Of a stretch of 64,000 bases of DNA, positions 21,560 through 31,915 are shown piece by piece. How positions within the stretch are numbered: the stretch's first letter is position 1; each line of letters opens with the position of its first letter. This DNA comes from Gnetum montanum. Taxonomy: Eukaryota; Streptophyta; Gnetopsida; Gnetales; Gnetaceae. Position numbers and translations under genes: made by a program. The notes under the pieces were generated by a model. That model saw only the letters and a list, made by a program, of their open reading frames with translations. It ran no database searches and had not been told where the DNA came from. The stretch spans positions 142,591 through 206,590 of the forward strand of contig MNCI01022170.1 in NCBI GenBank assembly GCA_015680685.1, written 5' to 3'.

Positions 21560-22760
21560 CTTAACTTTAGAAAGAAGCAATAATTCTTCATTAGACCAAA
21601 TATTTCATGGAAATCAATAGACACCTCTACAAGGTGTGTGCTGATGGCTTGATTCGTTGGTGTGTCGTTGATGAAGATCAACTTTGCATTCTCCAAAATG
21701 CTTACGAAGGGCCTTCTGGAGGCCACTATGTAGGGAGATGCATAACCATAAAAATCTTGATGGCAGGATACTATTGGCCTATAATATTTAGGGATGTCCA
21801 CTAGTTTGTTTAATCTTGTGAATGTTGTCAACAAGATGGTGGGGTGACCACTCACATTGAAGATCCTCAACAATGGATTCAACCACTAGAGCCCTTTGAC
21901 ATATGGGACATTAACTTCATGGGTCCCATCACATCCATGTCCAACTGAAAGGCATATATCATTGTAAGAATCAACTATTACACAAAATGGGTAGAAGCAA
22001 CAACCATCATCTATTGTACATCATCCACTACTGCTAAATTTATACAACAACATGTTGTAAACAAGTTTGGAGTGCCATGTGCACTAATTTGTAATAATGA
22101 AACTAATTGTACAGGTGCCACTTTTAAAAAGGCAATGTAATTCTTGGGGGTTGAACATTAATTAACAACACCCTATCACCCCCAAACCAACGATCAAGTA
22201 GACGTAACTAACCGGGAGATCACAAAGATCCTAATAAGGACCATAAGAAAATATAGGAGAAATTAGAGCATAAAACTCAATGATGCCCTATGAGCCTACT
22301 GCTCAACATGTAAAATCCCTATTGGCTACTCTCCTTATGTGCTAGTATATGGAAAACTTCCAACATTGCTGATTCAATTTGAGCTCCATACACTCTCAAC
22401 AACTTGTGACCTGAATCTTGACCTAAGCCTAGTACAAAAAGAAAGACTAATCAACCTCAATGTGCTAAATGAAAATCAACTAGTGGCCCTATCTTTGAAT
22501 GAAGTGCACAAGACATTCAACAAGAAATGACATGACTAAAGAATACAGAAAGTGAAATTTCAACTAGAAGATAAGGTTCTTTATTGGAATCCCACACATG
22601 TACCTTAGAAAATAAAATTACAAACATTATGGAAAGGACCTTATATAATTGCTGAAACCTTTCCTTCTAAGGCTATTACCATATACAAACCTGAAAGCCT
22701 AAATAAAAAGTAGTTGGTCAACATCCAATAAATGAAGCTTTTCCTAGAACCAAGATAAGC
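21560..22760 (+). pseudogene. Integrase pseudogene of element A
   Basis: The zinc-binding part (HHCC) covers about 21690-21840 (GGHYVGR..., then the C..C pair near 21818-21833). The DDE core reads INFMGPITSMSN near 21911-21945, NNETNCTGATF near 22094-22130 (first Asn in place of Asp in DNG) and HPQTNDQV near 22178-22200. The C-terminal part ends at about 22757 with MKLFLEPR-like sequence. D is cleaner in this region. There is no sign of a chromodomain, consistent with a non-chromoviral gypsy lineage. Confidence 0.82.
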
Positions 22761-23508
22761 CAGTGCAACAAATACCTCAATGGATGAACAATCATGTTCA
22801 ATTTTTTGGATCTCCTCCTTCCAAATCAGTCATGGGGGAGATGGCCATCCATGCTAATCATCCATATGGCTCCTCAGTTTTTCTATTTTTTTTTGTTTTC
22901 CACATTTTTGATTTTGAAATTTATTTATTTCACAACTTATTGATTTTTTAAAATTTTTTTGTTTTACAACATTTTTTTGTTCTACACCATTGTTAGTATG
23001 TTTGAATCTTTATTGAATATTTCACACTTTCTTTTATAATTTGTTTTGTTTAAGTGTGATTTTCAAATTTTTGCTAATAAAGTGCTTTATTGCCAACAAG
23101 ACACAATGGTGCTGTAGTTGCTACTAATGGTGGTTTGTATTTGGTTTGCTATTGTCTGGAAATATTTTTGAGTTTTTGTACCAATAGCTCAATCATGGTT
23201 TCTTTTTCATGGAATAGGTAGTGAGTCCACAACATTTTCCCATCCACAAACTGTATGGTTTTTCTTGTTTTGGAAGTTTGAGGTCCCCTTCATTAAATCA
23301 ACTTTTAATAAATTTGTGACCTTGATAGTTTCTAGAATTGGGAACGATTCAAAGTTTTGAATAGGATGTGTTTTCAAGGGGACTCAATACTCTTTGTACT
23401 TTTCTACTTACTTGAGTGGTTGAGTGTTTTCCACAGACTTGTTACTATTCCATTCCAACCACTAAATAGGAAGTCCAATAAAGTCTTTGCATGGTGTTAT
23501 TCACATCC

Positions 23509-23557
<49 letters not shown>

Positions 23558-24380
23558 GGGACCCTTGGCACTTCCCATATAAGCCCCAGGCGGGAAGGTA
23601 TNGTTATGGAACTAGAAAGACATGCACCCATGCTTGAAGGTCCCCTCTAGTTAAGGTCCTCTCTCACTTCCTACTTCTCTTTTCTTCTTTTTATGGAATG
23701 TTGGTTGTTTTGTGGAAGCACTCTTGTGTCTCAAGNGATAGGAGAGGAGTGGGGATGAGGGGAGAGAGTGTATCAATGTTGGAGTGGTGATGCAAAGTCA
23801 TTGAATAAGGTTGGTTTTGGTTTGGACTAAAGATGGATCTTCTTCGGTCATTTTAAACATGAACTCCATAAGGGGCTTCTTAGGATCTTAGTTGGGAATT
23901 CCATTCCATCTTCTCCATAATCCATTTATGCTATCCATAACTCACCTCAGTGCAATGTCCATGTTCTTAATTTCATGTCTTGGTCTGACGTATTTGAATT
24001 CTTAGGTAGAATCTTTCAGGTTTTGGTCCTTAATTTCCATTGACCATTAGTCACCTATGGGGCCTAAGGACTCCTTAGGTTGAGGTCATGCAAGGGAAAA
24101 ATGACATGTGCCTACTATGGGAGGGACCCACTTGCATATCCCTTGGTTGGGTTTGTTAAGAATCTTATCCCTAGACATTCTTGTAGCTAGAATCTTTCGT
24201 ACACCCATATTCCACATCAGACCATGTGCTCCTTTACATATTTTGTTCATTACATATATTCTCCATCAACCTTTTTAATTTTTGAGCTTTCAATGATCCT
24301 ATTCAATGATTTTATCATATTCTTGGATTTTCTGGGATTCCATGGATCCTAATTTCGTTGAAAAATTCATCGTATTTCTA
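22760..24380 (+). other. Conserved non-coding block between integrase and 3' gene of A
   Basis: Matches B 12500-13950 and the minus strand of D 54260-52800: a GGGGGAGATGGCC phrase at 22838, a T-rich run to about 23090, TCTTTGCATGGTGTTAT at 23483, and CATGCTTGAAGGTCCCCTC at 23630. Contains the poly-A anomaly and two single-base gaps described separately. No coding capacity recognised. Confidence 0.6.
23512..23582 (+). other. Poly-A tract followed by a GC-rich insert and an ambiguous base
   Basis: About 44 A are followed by 25-30 bases that are GC-rich and unlike the matching regions of B and D, and then an N at 23582. Another N is at 23736. The GC-rich piece is probably an assembly or base-calling artefact at a homopolymer. 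Confidence 0.6.
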
Positions 24381-24498
24381 GAGACATTCAACTTTGAAAA
24401 TTTTGGTCAATGGGTTTTGTATATGGGGCCCTCTTAATGGATTAGACTTGTATATGAGGCCCCATATATAGGGCACCATTGATGTGGTGGAAAAATAG

Positions 24499-24506
24499 TA
24501 TAAATA
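24499..24506 (+). promoter_or_regulatory. Internal TATA box upstream of the 3' gene of A
   Basis: TATAAATA preceded by a GGCCCC/ATATGGGGCC-rich stretch (24415-24480) that resembles the U3 repeats. D has the same octamer at the same place (52630-52623, minus strand). It sits about 150 bp before a conserved splice donor. It could drive a separate transcript; that is inference. Confidence 0.55.
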
Positions 24507-24652
24507 GACCTGACCCCACTTAGAAATTTTACATTTTCTCACAAACGTTAAAGGAGTTTTTTAATTTTTCAGAGCCCAGAACCTTTTAGAGTTAATAACT
24601 CATAAACTATTTATTCAAATCACTCCATTCTTCAACCCTGCATCTACCAGAG

Positions 24653-24955
24653 GTAAGCTCTTTGTCATGGGGCCAACAAATGTACCATTTTTAATAGAGA
24701 AATTTTCATGACTTTTCTAACTCTCACAAAGGTTTAATTGACAAATCAACTATTAAACACTAAATCACAAGCGTTAAACTTTTCCAACAAGCTTTGGTGA
24801 TAATTATAATAAATAATTAATAAAATAATAATAAAATAATGAATCTACCATGGTCCAACCTTAACCAAAGTGTAACTAACTAATAAGAAAAGGTATTCAA
24901 AAACATTAAAGTTACACATTACATCTACTAATCCATGGATGTGTTGTGATCGCAG
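24653..24955 (+). other. Putative intron in the leader of the 3' gene of A
   Basis: The donor is AG|GTAAGC (GT at 24653) and the acceptor ATCGCAG| (AG at 24954-24955), giving 303 bp. The next base starts an ATG (24956). D has the same donor (52491) and the aligned acceptor degraded to ACAA|ATG. The intron interior is AT-rich with stops in all frames I followed. Confidence 0.55.
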
Positions 24956-27822
24956 ATGGTACCAAAAGGAAAGCACATGTATGAAGAAAGACTATCCCAA
25001 CCAAGGGAAAATAGCCTAGAATGGGAAAAGGCTAAGAATAGCCCCAACAGGAAGAACCACTCACAACCCACCCACAAGTCCTCTTAGGGAGAAGGTAGAA
25101 GTGGAATCTATTAGATAGATTTTAAAATTAGTAGCAGTAGCAACAGAACACTCCCATTGGGATGATGCACCTGCACAACCAGAAAACCTTGAAGTGACCT
25201 TAACAAAGGTCTACCTAAATTAAATCAAATTAAGAAAGGTCCAGAAATTGATGCTTTAGGAGTTAAACTTTGGCCCTTTCCTAGAGCATGCACTAAGAGA
25301 AGTGCAGGATCAATTGAAGGCCTCTCCCATATGACCAATCATCACTTCCACTATGGAGTAGTACATGGGAGAAACATTTTTTTTTTGGAAAAATAGGAAG
25401 CCTATAGCAACAGTAAAGATCAAGGACATCTTAGTGTCCTACTTGGGGCAGGCTATTGCTGCAGCACTTGGGTTGCCCAAACTAGGAGCAAACCTTATTG
25501 AGATCCTAATGCAAGTGGATTCAAGCATCAAGAAAGAATAGGTGCAACGATGTTATGGTGTTGACCACAAGGAGTTTGACATGCTTACACTAGCAGAGAG
25601 AATCCATTACAAGATTTTGGCCTTCCACCTCAATCCCATGGTGAGGCCAAGTAAAATCACTACCTTTTCTACCCAAGCATGTGCTGCTCTGAGTGGGAGA
25701 TTCCTAGTTAACCTTTCATAGTTGATCTATCTAGAGATGGAGAAGTGCTTTAAAGAAAAAAAACACTAAAGGAAGGCGCTCCCTTTCCCATGCCTCATCA
25801 AGAAAATTTGTTAAAGAGGAGGGATTGTCTGTTACACCAACGATGATGTCAAAACTATTCCAATTGCCAACTAGGTAGAAATGATGAAGGATAAAATGCC
25901 TACAACTAGAATTCAAGAAGAGGTATAGTAACCTCCACCACCTACCACTCAAAAAATAGTGCCAGACATAGCTGCAATTACCCAATGGTTGCATGAATAT
26001 AGAGAGTGGCTCTTGAGTGAACAAGAGTAAAGAGTAGACACAAATCATGGGGACCCATCTGTTTATAGACCAGCCATGAGTCACCTTAATGAGGTGGCCC
26101 AAAAAATTTCTTTGATGGGTGCGGGTGGATCCATTTTCTCAGCCCAAAGAATGTAGCTACCTACAAGGTCAAATCCAAGTGCTAGAGATGTCACAATATC
26201 TTTCACAGAATAACAACCACTCCCAAATTTTTTTGGAAATGCTATGACCTTCTTGGTGTGCTTAGAGGAGGGTGAAGAGGCAACTTTTTTGGTGATGCAG
26301 CACCAAGGGTAAGAAACAGTAGCAGAAGTGTTTGCTGATAGGATTGCTGAAATGCTTAATGCACCTCTAGCATTTGCACTAGACATCATTGCACTCAAAG
26401 ATGTGCAAACATCTGTGGGAACCATAAGTGGTAGAATAAGTGCAGCATAGCATGAAGAGTTGTTAGACTAATTGGTGGGAACTAGGCAAATAATTCTAGA
26501 TGTCTTTGACCTTTCGAATAACATCATTGCAACCTAATTGGAGCTGCTAGAGGCAAGGGGCAAGAACATTATATTAGAGGGGAAAGTCGAAATAGCTAGA
26601 GAAAAGAATGAATGCTTGGTTGTAGAGGTTTCTGGACTAAGAGCCCAAATTTTCGATCTTGCATTTCTCAACCTAGCACTCACAGGAGATGAAGCTATGC
26701 AATAGTTTTAGTCTAGGCTTAAACTATTTGAGAATGTAATGGAGATGATGGTGTTCTACAGATTCTTGGTAGAGGCCATGTAGCATAAGATTCAGAAGGC
26801 CTTGGATCAGACATCCCAAGAGAATGTCCAATTGATCATAGAGAACCATCGCCTATGAAATGTTGATGTGCACAAGCAATAGGTAACATATTTCATCCAT
26901 CATCAGCAGGAGCAGCTGGCTAGAGCACATACAGAGATAAGGAGATTGGTAGTAGAGAATAGGAACCTTTCCATGGAGGAGATGCACTCCCTTTGCTAGA
27001 AGACTAAAATTGAGGTAGCCACCTAGAAATTTGAAGCTCTCAAATTTGAAAAAGTTAAAGATCATTATAGAGAGTAGGTTGGTCTAAAAAAAGGAAATAA
27101 ATAAAAAACATAACCAATTGATGAAGGTAAAGGTAAATGATGCCCTTCAACAACTCTAATAAGGAAGGGAAGTTTGGCAATCCATCATTGATGGGATAGA
27201 TGCCTACAACAAAGTGGAAATCTGCATAAAGGAGTTGTAGATCAAGGAGATGACAAAGTATATGGAGCTTGCCAACCTCTATTATGTAAATCTAGCCATG
27301 TTGACTATCGAAAGGCCATGGTATGAGTTGGGGAAGCAAGTGGCTAGCTTGTATTTTCTGAATGAGGTTAAGTTCAAGTACCACAAGGACACCAAGGACA
27401 AGCTTGCAGTGGTAAATGCTAAGCTTGAAGTTCTCAAGACATGTTTCATAGGTTATAGATTAATTACTAAGAACCTGGCCAGATGGATGAATGACTACTG
27501 GAAGCTGCAAAATGTAGTAAGAGAATTTGACATCAAATGTAAATAGTTGGCTACCTATTTTGTTAATGTAAAGGAGATGTTTTCAATCATGCCTTGTGTA
27601 TGGGATGTTCCCATTTTGATTGACAGTGGTGAAGTCACATGCACCGTGAATGATCCTTGGAGTAAGGAAGAGAAGATGAAGGCATTGCTTGATGGATTTC
27701 ACCTTTCACTAAAGGTTGCTATTGTAGTAGAATAGCCACAACTGCCTTACTGACTGCATGAGCCCAAAGCCAATGAAGGTCCTTCAAAGCCTCAGGAGCC
27801 ACCATTGCCTAGGACTATTTGA
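24956..27822 (+). pseudogene. 3' gene of A: putative plant transposon protein domain plus long helical region
   Basis: The frame opens at ATG 24956 and ends TGA 27820-27822 with many stops and frameshifts. The N-terminal half (about 25180-25740) matches D: LNFGPFLEHA, then VKIKDILVSYLGQAIAAALG, then YGVDHKEFDMLTLAERIHY and LNPMVRPSKITTFST. The spacing resembles the putative plant transposon protein domain (Pfam PF20167, from memory) often carried by Athila-type elements. The middle is Pro/Gln-rich (25920-26200). The rest (26300-27740) is charged and heptad-like, probably coiled coil. The cleanest stretch, 27250-27546, is 98 codons. No membrane segment or signal peptide is evident, so an envelope-like role is not supported. 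Confidence 0.68.
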
Positions 27823-28063
27823 TCTTCACTATTGTCTTCACATCATTAGAGGATGTGTTGTCAATGTTTTGTAGAGTCATGTAATGGTGTTCAATTTTGT
27901 ATCATGAACACCACAATTTTTGTAATTTTTTGATCTATACACTTAAGCACTTAGTTTTGTCAAGTTAGTTTGTTTTGTTTTGTTAAGAGTTAGTAAATAA
28001 TCACATACCTTTCCAATTTTGTAAAGGAACTCAAGGATGAGTTTTCATTCAGTTGTGGGGTTA
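27823..28063 (+). other. 3' untranslated end and polypurine-tract region of A
   Basis: Shared with 1759-1950 and, on the minus strand, 63182-63389: CTCAAGGATGAGTTTTCATTC, then TTGTGGGGTTA directly before the LTR. The purine tract is short (GTGGGG). Confidence 0.7.
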
Positions 28064-28784
28064 TGATGAAGCATTAATAAGCCATGTTGATAAGTCCCCA
28101 TTGACATTGCCTCATCGACAGGCCCCCAATTGATGAGGCCTCATTTACATGGTGTTGCCCTATCTATGGGGTCATGTCGACATAGTGTTTGCTACGTTGA
28201 TGTGGCCCCATCGATGTAGCCCTAGAGCAAAAATTATAAATACAAGCTCCCAACCATGTTTATGGGCATCAAATTCATAGTAGTAGCCGAACTCTTATAG
28301 TTTTGTCATTTGAAAGCTAAAATATTTCTTCAGAGTGCCTGCACTAGGAGTCATTGAGTATATAGATATTTATTCGAGCATTGCTATACCTAAGCATGAT
28401 AGTGTGTATAATAATAAAGACAAGCTTCTTGATAAACCTTGTAGCATTCTAGATATTTTAGATATTTATTTACACATTTAATGCTTCTAGTTAAGTATTT
28501 AATGTTCTCCAGTAATTAATCTAATTAAGCAAGATAAGCTAGATAGATTAAATACATAAGTACGACTGCTTTTAGCATAACATCTATTCTCTTAGTAGTC
28601 CTAGTAGCATTATTGCTTGGTACATCTAATAGAGTAGCACTTGGTAATCCAATAGTGGATACATGGGTTCAAGACCTGTATAGAAAGTGGGAAAAGATGC
28701 TTATGTTAGGATTAGTTAGAGACCAATTAGTTAGTTAATTTAGATTACTCATTGAATTAATTTATATATATATATATATATATA

Positions 28785-28817
<33 letters not shown>

Positions 28818-29053
28818 AAGCACCCAAAAACATAAAATGTAAAATGATAAAAATGATATACCTCGATTACTCTTAACCATACCATCATGCTTCACAAGTG
28901 TAATCAGGAAGACAATGAGTGACCTTAGGGCAAGGTTCACTTCCTAGAAGACTAGTGTACCAGAAACTGTAAAGTTCACAAAATTTGACCAGATCACACA
29001 TGAACGCTTTGTGATTTGTATGGTTAGGTGTAGGGGTACCTCACCACTCATCA
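28064..29053 (+). mobile_element. 3' LTR of element A
   Basis: TGATGAAGCATTAATAAGCC to TCACCACTCATCA, 990 bp, alignable throughout with 15615-16576. TATAAATA at 28235-28242. A compound (TA)n(TC)n repeat (28762-28814) replaces the simple CT run of the 5' LTR. Confidence 0.9.
28762..28814 (+). repeat. Compound TA/TC microsatellite
   Basis: A TA run followed directly by a TC run inside the A 3' LTR. Confidence 0.92.
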
Positions 29054-29236
29054 CTTACTCTAGACTAAACCATACATGATAAAACGACCACTAGTCCAAG
29101 TGGGAAGCTATCAAACTACGATTAATGCTTAATGATCTAGATGCACAACTAGTCCCATCCATTGAATTAGACTGGATCATGCGTGAACACTTGTGATTCA
29201 TATGGTTGGGTGTAGGGGGTACCTCACCACTCATCA
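29054..29236 (+). mobile_element. 3' LTR of element B, final part
   Basis: Begins with the right duplication of A (CTTAC) and continues the B LTR (CTAGACTAAACCATACATGA; compare 6506 onward) to CACTCATCA at 29236. Confidence 0.88.
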
Positions 29237-29241
29237 GAATG
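29237..29241. other. Right target-site duplication of element B (GAATG)
   Basis: Exact match to 5676-5680. Confidence 0.9.
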
Positions 29242-30027
29242 GGTTAGCTTTTAATTCTCAGCCCTTAGATTTAAGTTTTCTTTTGCAAGATTAAAGCATT
29301 TCAAATTTAGTTGAGAAACTTCTAGTCCTTTCTCTTTTAAGACATTTTTCAATGTAATGCATTAGTTTTTAAAGGAAATAATTTCTTTGCATAGTAGCTC
29401 ATACCTTTCTTTAAGTGTACCTTCATATTCTTCATCTTCTTCTATAGTATTGGAGATGGGAGCTTCATGTTCAAGAGCCATGTTGATGAGATGTGAGTTT
29501 GTTGATGGGTCATTAGTTTCTTCTTCACTGAACTTACCATCCTAGCTAGTGTAGATATTTTTTACCTTCTTATCTTCTTGAGCTTCATCACAAAATTTTG
29601 AATCATTGATGGATTCTTGATTAGCTAAGGCTTTGCATAAAAGATGTAAATCTTTGAGTGTATTGCTTGTTTCATCTTTGTCATCCCAACTTGTATATAT
29701 GTTCTTTGCTTTCCTTTCTACACTAGATTTTTCCTCTTATAACCTATAAACACTAGGGTATTCAGAGGCGATATGGCCCTCTTCCACCACATATCCAGTT
29801 TAGATTGCTTGCCTCTTTTCTTACCTTTTTTGCCTAGTATGCTAGTAATGAGTTAAGTACATCCATCCAAGATGAATGTCCATACTACAAACCTCACGTA
29901 CATAAAGAATCCTTGCATTCAAGTCTTCTAGTACATAAAGTTAACTCCATTGTACATTTGTGGCTTGGTGAATGATCCTCTTTCCATCATTCACTCCTAA
30001 GTTTTTATGCTCAAACTAGGAGTATGA
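29242..30027 (-). pseudogene. Ty1/copia gag relic, proximal half
   Basis: On the minus strand from 30027 down: KKGKKRQAI, a decayed zinc knuckle (..YVVEEGHIASEYP, Cys replaced by Tyr or Val, about 29825-29765), then acidic stretches with YTSWDDKDE (about 29690) and a heptad-like segment (LKERYELLCKEII near 29400). The order knuckle, acidic Trp-Asp segment, helical linker is common in one group of plant copia Gag proteins. It is cut at 29242 by element B and continues at 5675. Confidence 0.62.
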
Positions 30028-30040
30028 GGCTCCAATACCA
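30028..30040 (-). promoter_or_regulatory. Degraded initiator tRNA-Met primer-binding site
   Basis: The minus strand reads TGGTATTGGAGCC, 11 of 13 bases of the plant copia primer site TGGTATCAGAGCC. It lies two bases inside the LTR boundary at 30043. Confidence 0.75.
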
Positions 30041-30042
30041 CT

Positions 30043-31186
30043 TGAAGATCGAGAACTTAGAAGGGGGGTTGAATAAGTTCCCTAATTAGCACAACTAAGA
30101 CAATCAAAAACTATACATAATTTTATGTGGTTTTCCAACTTGGGTATGTCCACACTTAGAAGGTAGAATCCTTGCATATCTTTAAAAATTTTCTTAAAAA
30201 AATATGGTTTAAATGGCACCACAAGTTTTACGATGTTTGAGCTCCACTTAGAGAGTGTTTTCTCACTAGAAACACACTTAACCTTGTGAGGTTCCAATAA
30301 GCTTAAAATGTGGTTCAAAGGATCCCACAACCTTTACAAAGATGTAAACTCCACTTGAAGTGTTTTCTCATTGGAAACACACTCAACCCCCCAAGGTCCT
30401 AACAAGATTACAAGATTTCTTTTTGTAAGAAGCACATTAACTCTGCAAGGCTACAAAGAAAGAAAAAGAGTCAAGGAGAGAATGTAACTAACTTTATAGA
30501 TTCCTTGCACTTAGGCACACATACAAAAATTCTCATACAACTTACAAATGATAGAAAATTTGGGGAACAAAATCAATTCACTTGATATAGACAATGATAG
30601 ATTAATCAATGGATAGTACTTGTACTTTCCAAAAGAAACCCAATTAATTTTATAATCTTTAACTTTCCAATTTGCCTTTGGAATTCATGCAATGACTAGT
30701 AAAAGACTAGGAAATGACTAGTTGGGATGTTTCATTCAAGCTTGGGACATCTCTTTGACAATAGTCCTCATGCAGGTGGGACATCCCATAGAAAATTGGG
30801 ATGTCACAATAGCAATTGGGACTTCTATCTTGCAACTACACTTTGAACTTTAGCACATTTATCTGATATTTTGGACATCTTAACAAATCTTGGAACACCT
30901 TATTTTGGCTTTTAGACTTTGTTTTCTAGTTGATACTTTGTGTCATCTTGGATTGGCATCCCAACTCTCATTTTATCATCTTAGCTTTGATTTTGTCATC
31001 CTAGCTCTTGTTTTGTCATCCCAACTCTCATTTTATCATCCTAGCTCTTGTCTTAACAACTTAGCTCTCATTGTTCCAACCTCATTAGAGTTCTTGATTT
31101 TGCTCTTTCTTAGTCCTACAAGACCATGCAAACACATTTTTCACATTCTCCATTTTCCAAGGTTTTGACATACCAAAAGGTCAACA
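30043..31186 (-). mobile_element. 5' LTR of the copia relic
   Basis: On the minus strand it starts TGTTGACCTTTTGG at 31186 and ends CGATCTTCA at 30043. On the plus strand it begins TGAAGATCGAGAACTTAGAAGG, the G-rich TTAGAGGGGGG(T)TGAATAA boundary phrase common to many plant copia LTRs. No second LTR was found in the window; its partner would lie left of 5300. The outer boundary is inferred from the terminal TG/CA. Confidence 0.65.
30940..31080 (-). repeat. 20-bp tandem repeat in the copia LTR
   Basis: CATC plus CTAGCTCTTGTTTTGT-like units recur with an exact 20-bp step at 30957, 30977, 30997, 31017 and 31037, with weaker copies on both sides. Lies in the LTR U3. Confidence 0.8.
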
Positions 31187-31915
31187 CTATCTTCTAAACC
31201 ATCATATAGGTTATACAATTGATCATCTCCCTACTAATTATCTTAGCATTTCACTATTTATAGTAAGAATTCCTATTGACCTTTGGGATGAGATAACATA
31301 TAAGATTAACTATAAGCTTTCTAGTTCAAAAGGAAAAGCACTATCCTAAGTAGGTAGTCTTTAGTTGATTAAGTCTACTTTGCAAACATTATCCTTGTAT
31401 CTTCTCTCATGTTTTAGATCTCCTATTATAACAGCTTAAATTTTTTTAAAACTAGAGAGATCCTTTCTTTGAGATACCAATATTCATGTTGTGAAATGAG
31501 AGAACCTATCCAACTCTAGGAAATAAGATGGTTGGAAGCATGTGTTACCTTTTAATGAGGGTCTTTTAGGTAAGCTTGTTTCCTATTTCTACTCTTCTAC
31601 TAATATTTCATAAGTGCTAAAGTTATGCAAAGAAAATATTTTCATGAAAGATATCAATTTTATAATGCTCCACATATTTACAATGCTTCTCCCATCTTGA
31701 GGGACTAATATTTTTCTCATTTTTTAAGACAACATCATAACTATTCTATGTTTGATGGTAAGTCAAAACACCAATCCCTTGTGCCACAAGCTTAAATGGA
31801 GGAAGGCTACAATTTCTCTAAGATATTTTATCTTCATATATAAACTTGTAAATGAGTATCTTTGGCAAAATAAATTTACCACATGATCTTCATATAAATG
31901 CTACACATTGGTGAG
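31187..31915. other. AT-rich stretch with nothing recognised
   Basis: No ORF of note, no terminal repeat and no resemblance to the elements around it that I can see. Confidence 0.5.

Larger units (their letters stand above)
15615..29053 (+). mobile_element. Gypsy element A, complete but decayed, 13.4 kb
   Basis: Two LTRs, a degraded tRNA-Asp primer site, gag, protease, RT, RNase H and integrase in Ty3/gypsy order, then a 3' gene unit with its own TATA box and intron. It lies inside the 3' LTR of B. The target duplication is CTTTC (15610-15614) and CTTAC (29054-29058), one mismatch; joining the flanks restores the LTR sequence seen at 6496-6515. The tRNA-Asp site and extra 3' ORF point to the Athila-type branch. 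Its LTRs have clearly diverged and every frame has stops. Confidence 0.92.
5681..29236 (+). mobile_element. Gypsy element B, non-autonomous, host of two nested insertions
   Basis: B is defined by its 5' LTR (5681-6653), a 3' LTR split by element A (14784-15614 plus 29054-29236) and a perfect GAATG duplication. Without nested material it is about 9 kb. The internal part holds a degraded primer site, a gag pseudogene, a tandem array of about 224-bp units, a decayed ORF of unknown function, a conserved T-rich non-coding block, a leader homologous to the 3' gene of A and D, and a short unknown ORF. I find no protease DSG, RT or integrase motif, so B would have depended on a relative such as A or D for replication. 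Confidence 0.88.

Noticed and set aside
16726-22760. UAG read as a sense codon, because many TAG stops sit at Gln or Trp positions
   Set aside because: TAA, TGA and frameshifts also interrupt these frames, the organism is a plant, and cytosine deamination explains the TAG bias.
25731-26425. Minus-strand ORFs of 123 and 114 codons
   Set aside because: They are antisense shadows of the 3' gene of A; the plus strand carries the motifs shared with D.
24956-27822. Envelope-like gene of a plant retrovirus-type element
   Set aside because: Position fits, but no signal peptide, transmembrane segment or fusion-peptide-like stretch is visible; the motifs fit a plant transposon protein domain and coiled coils.
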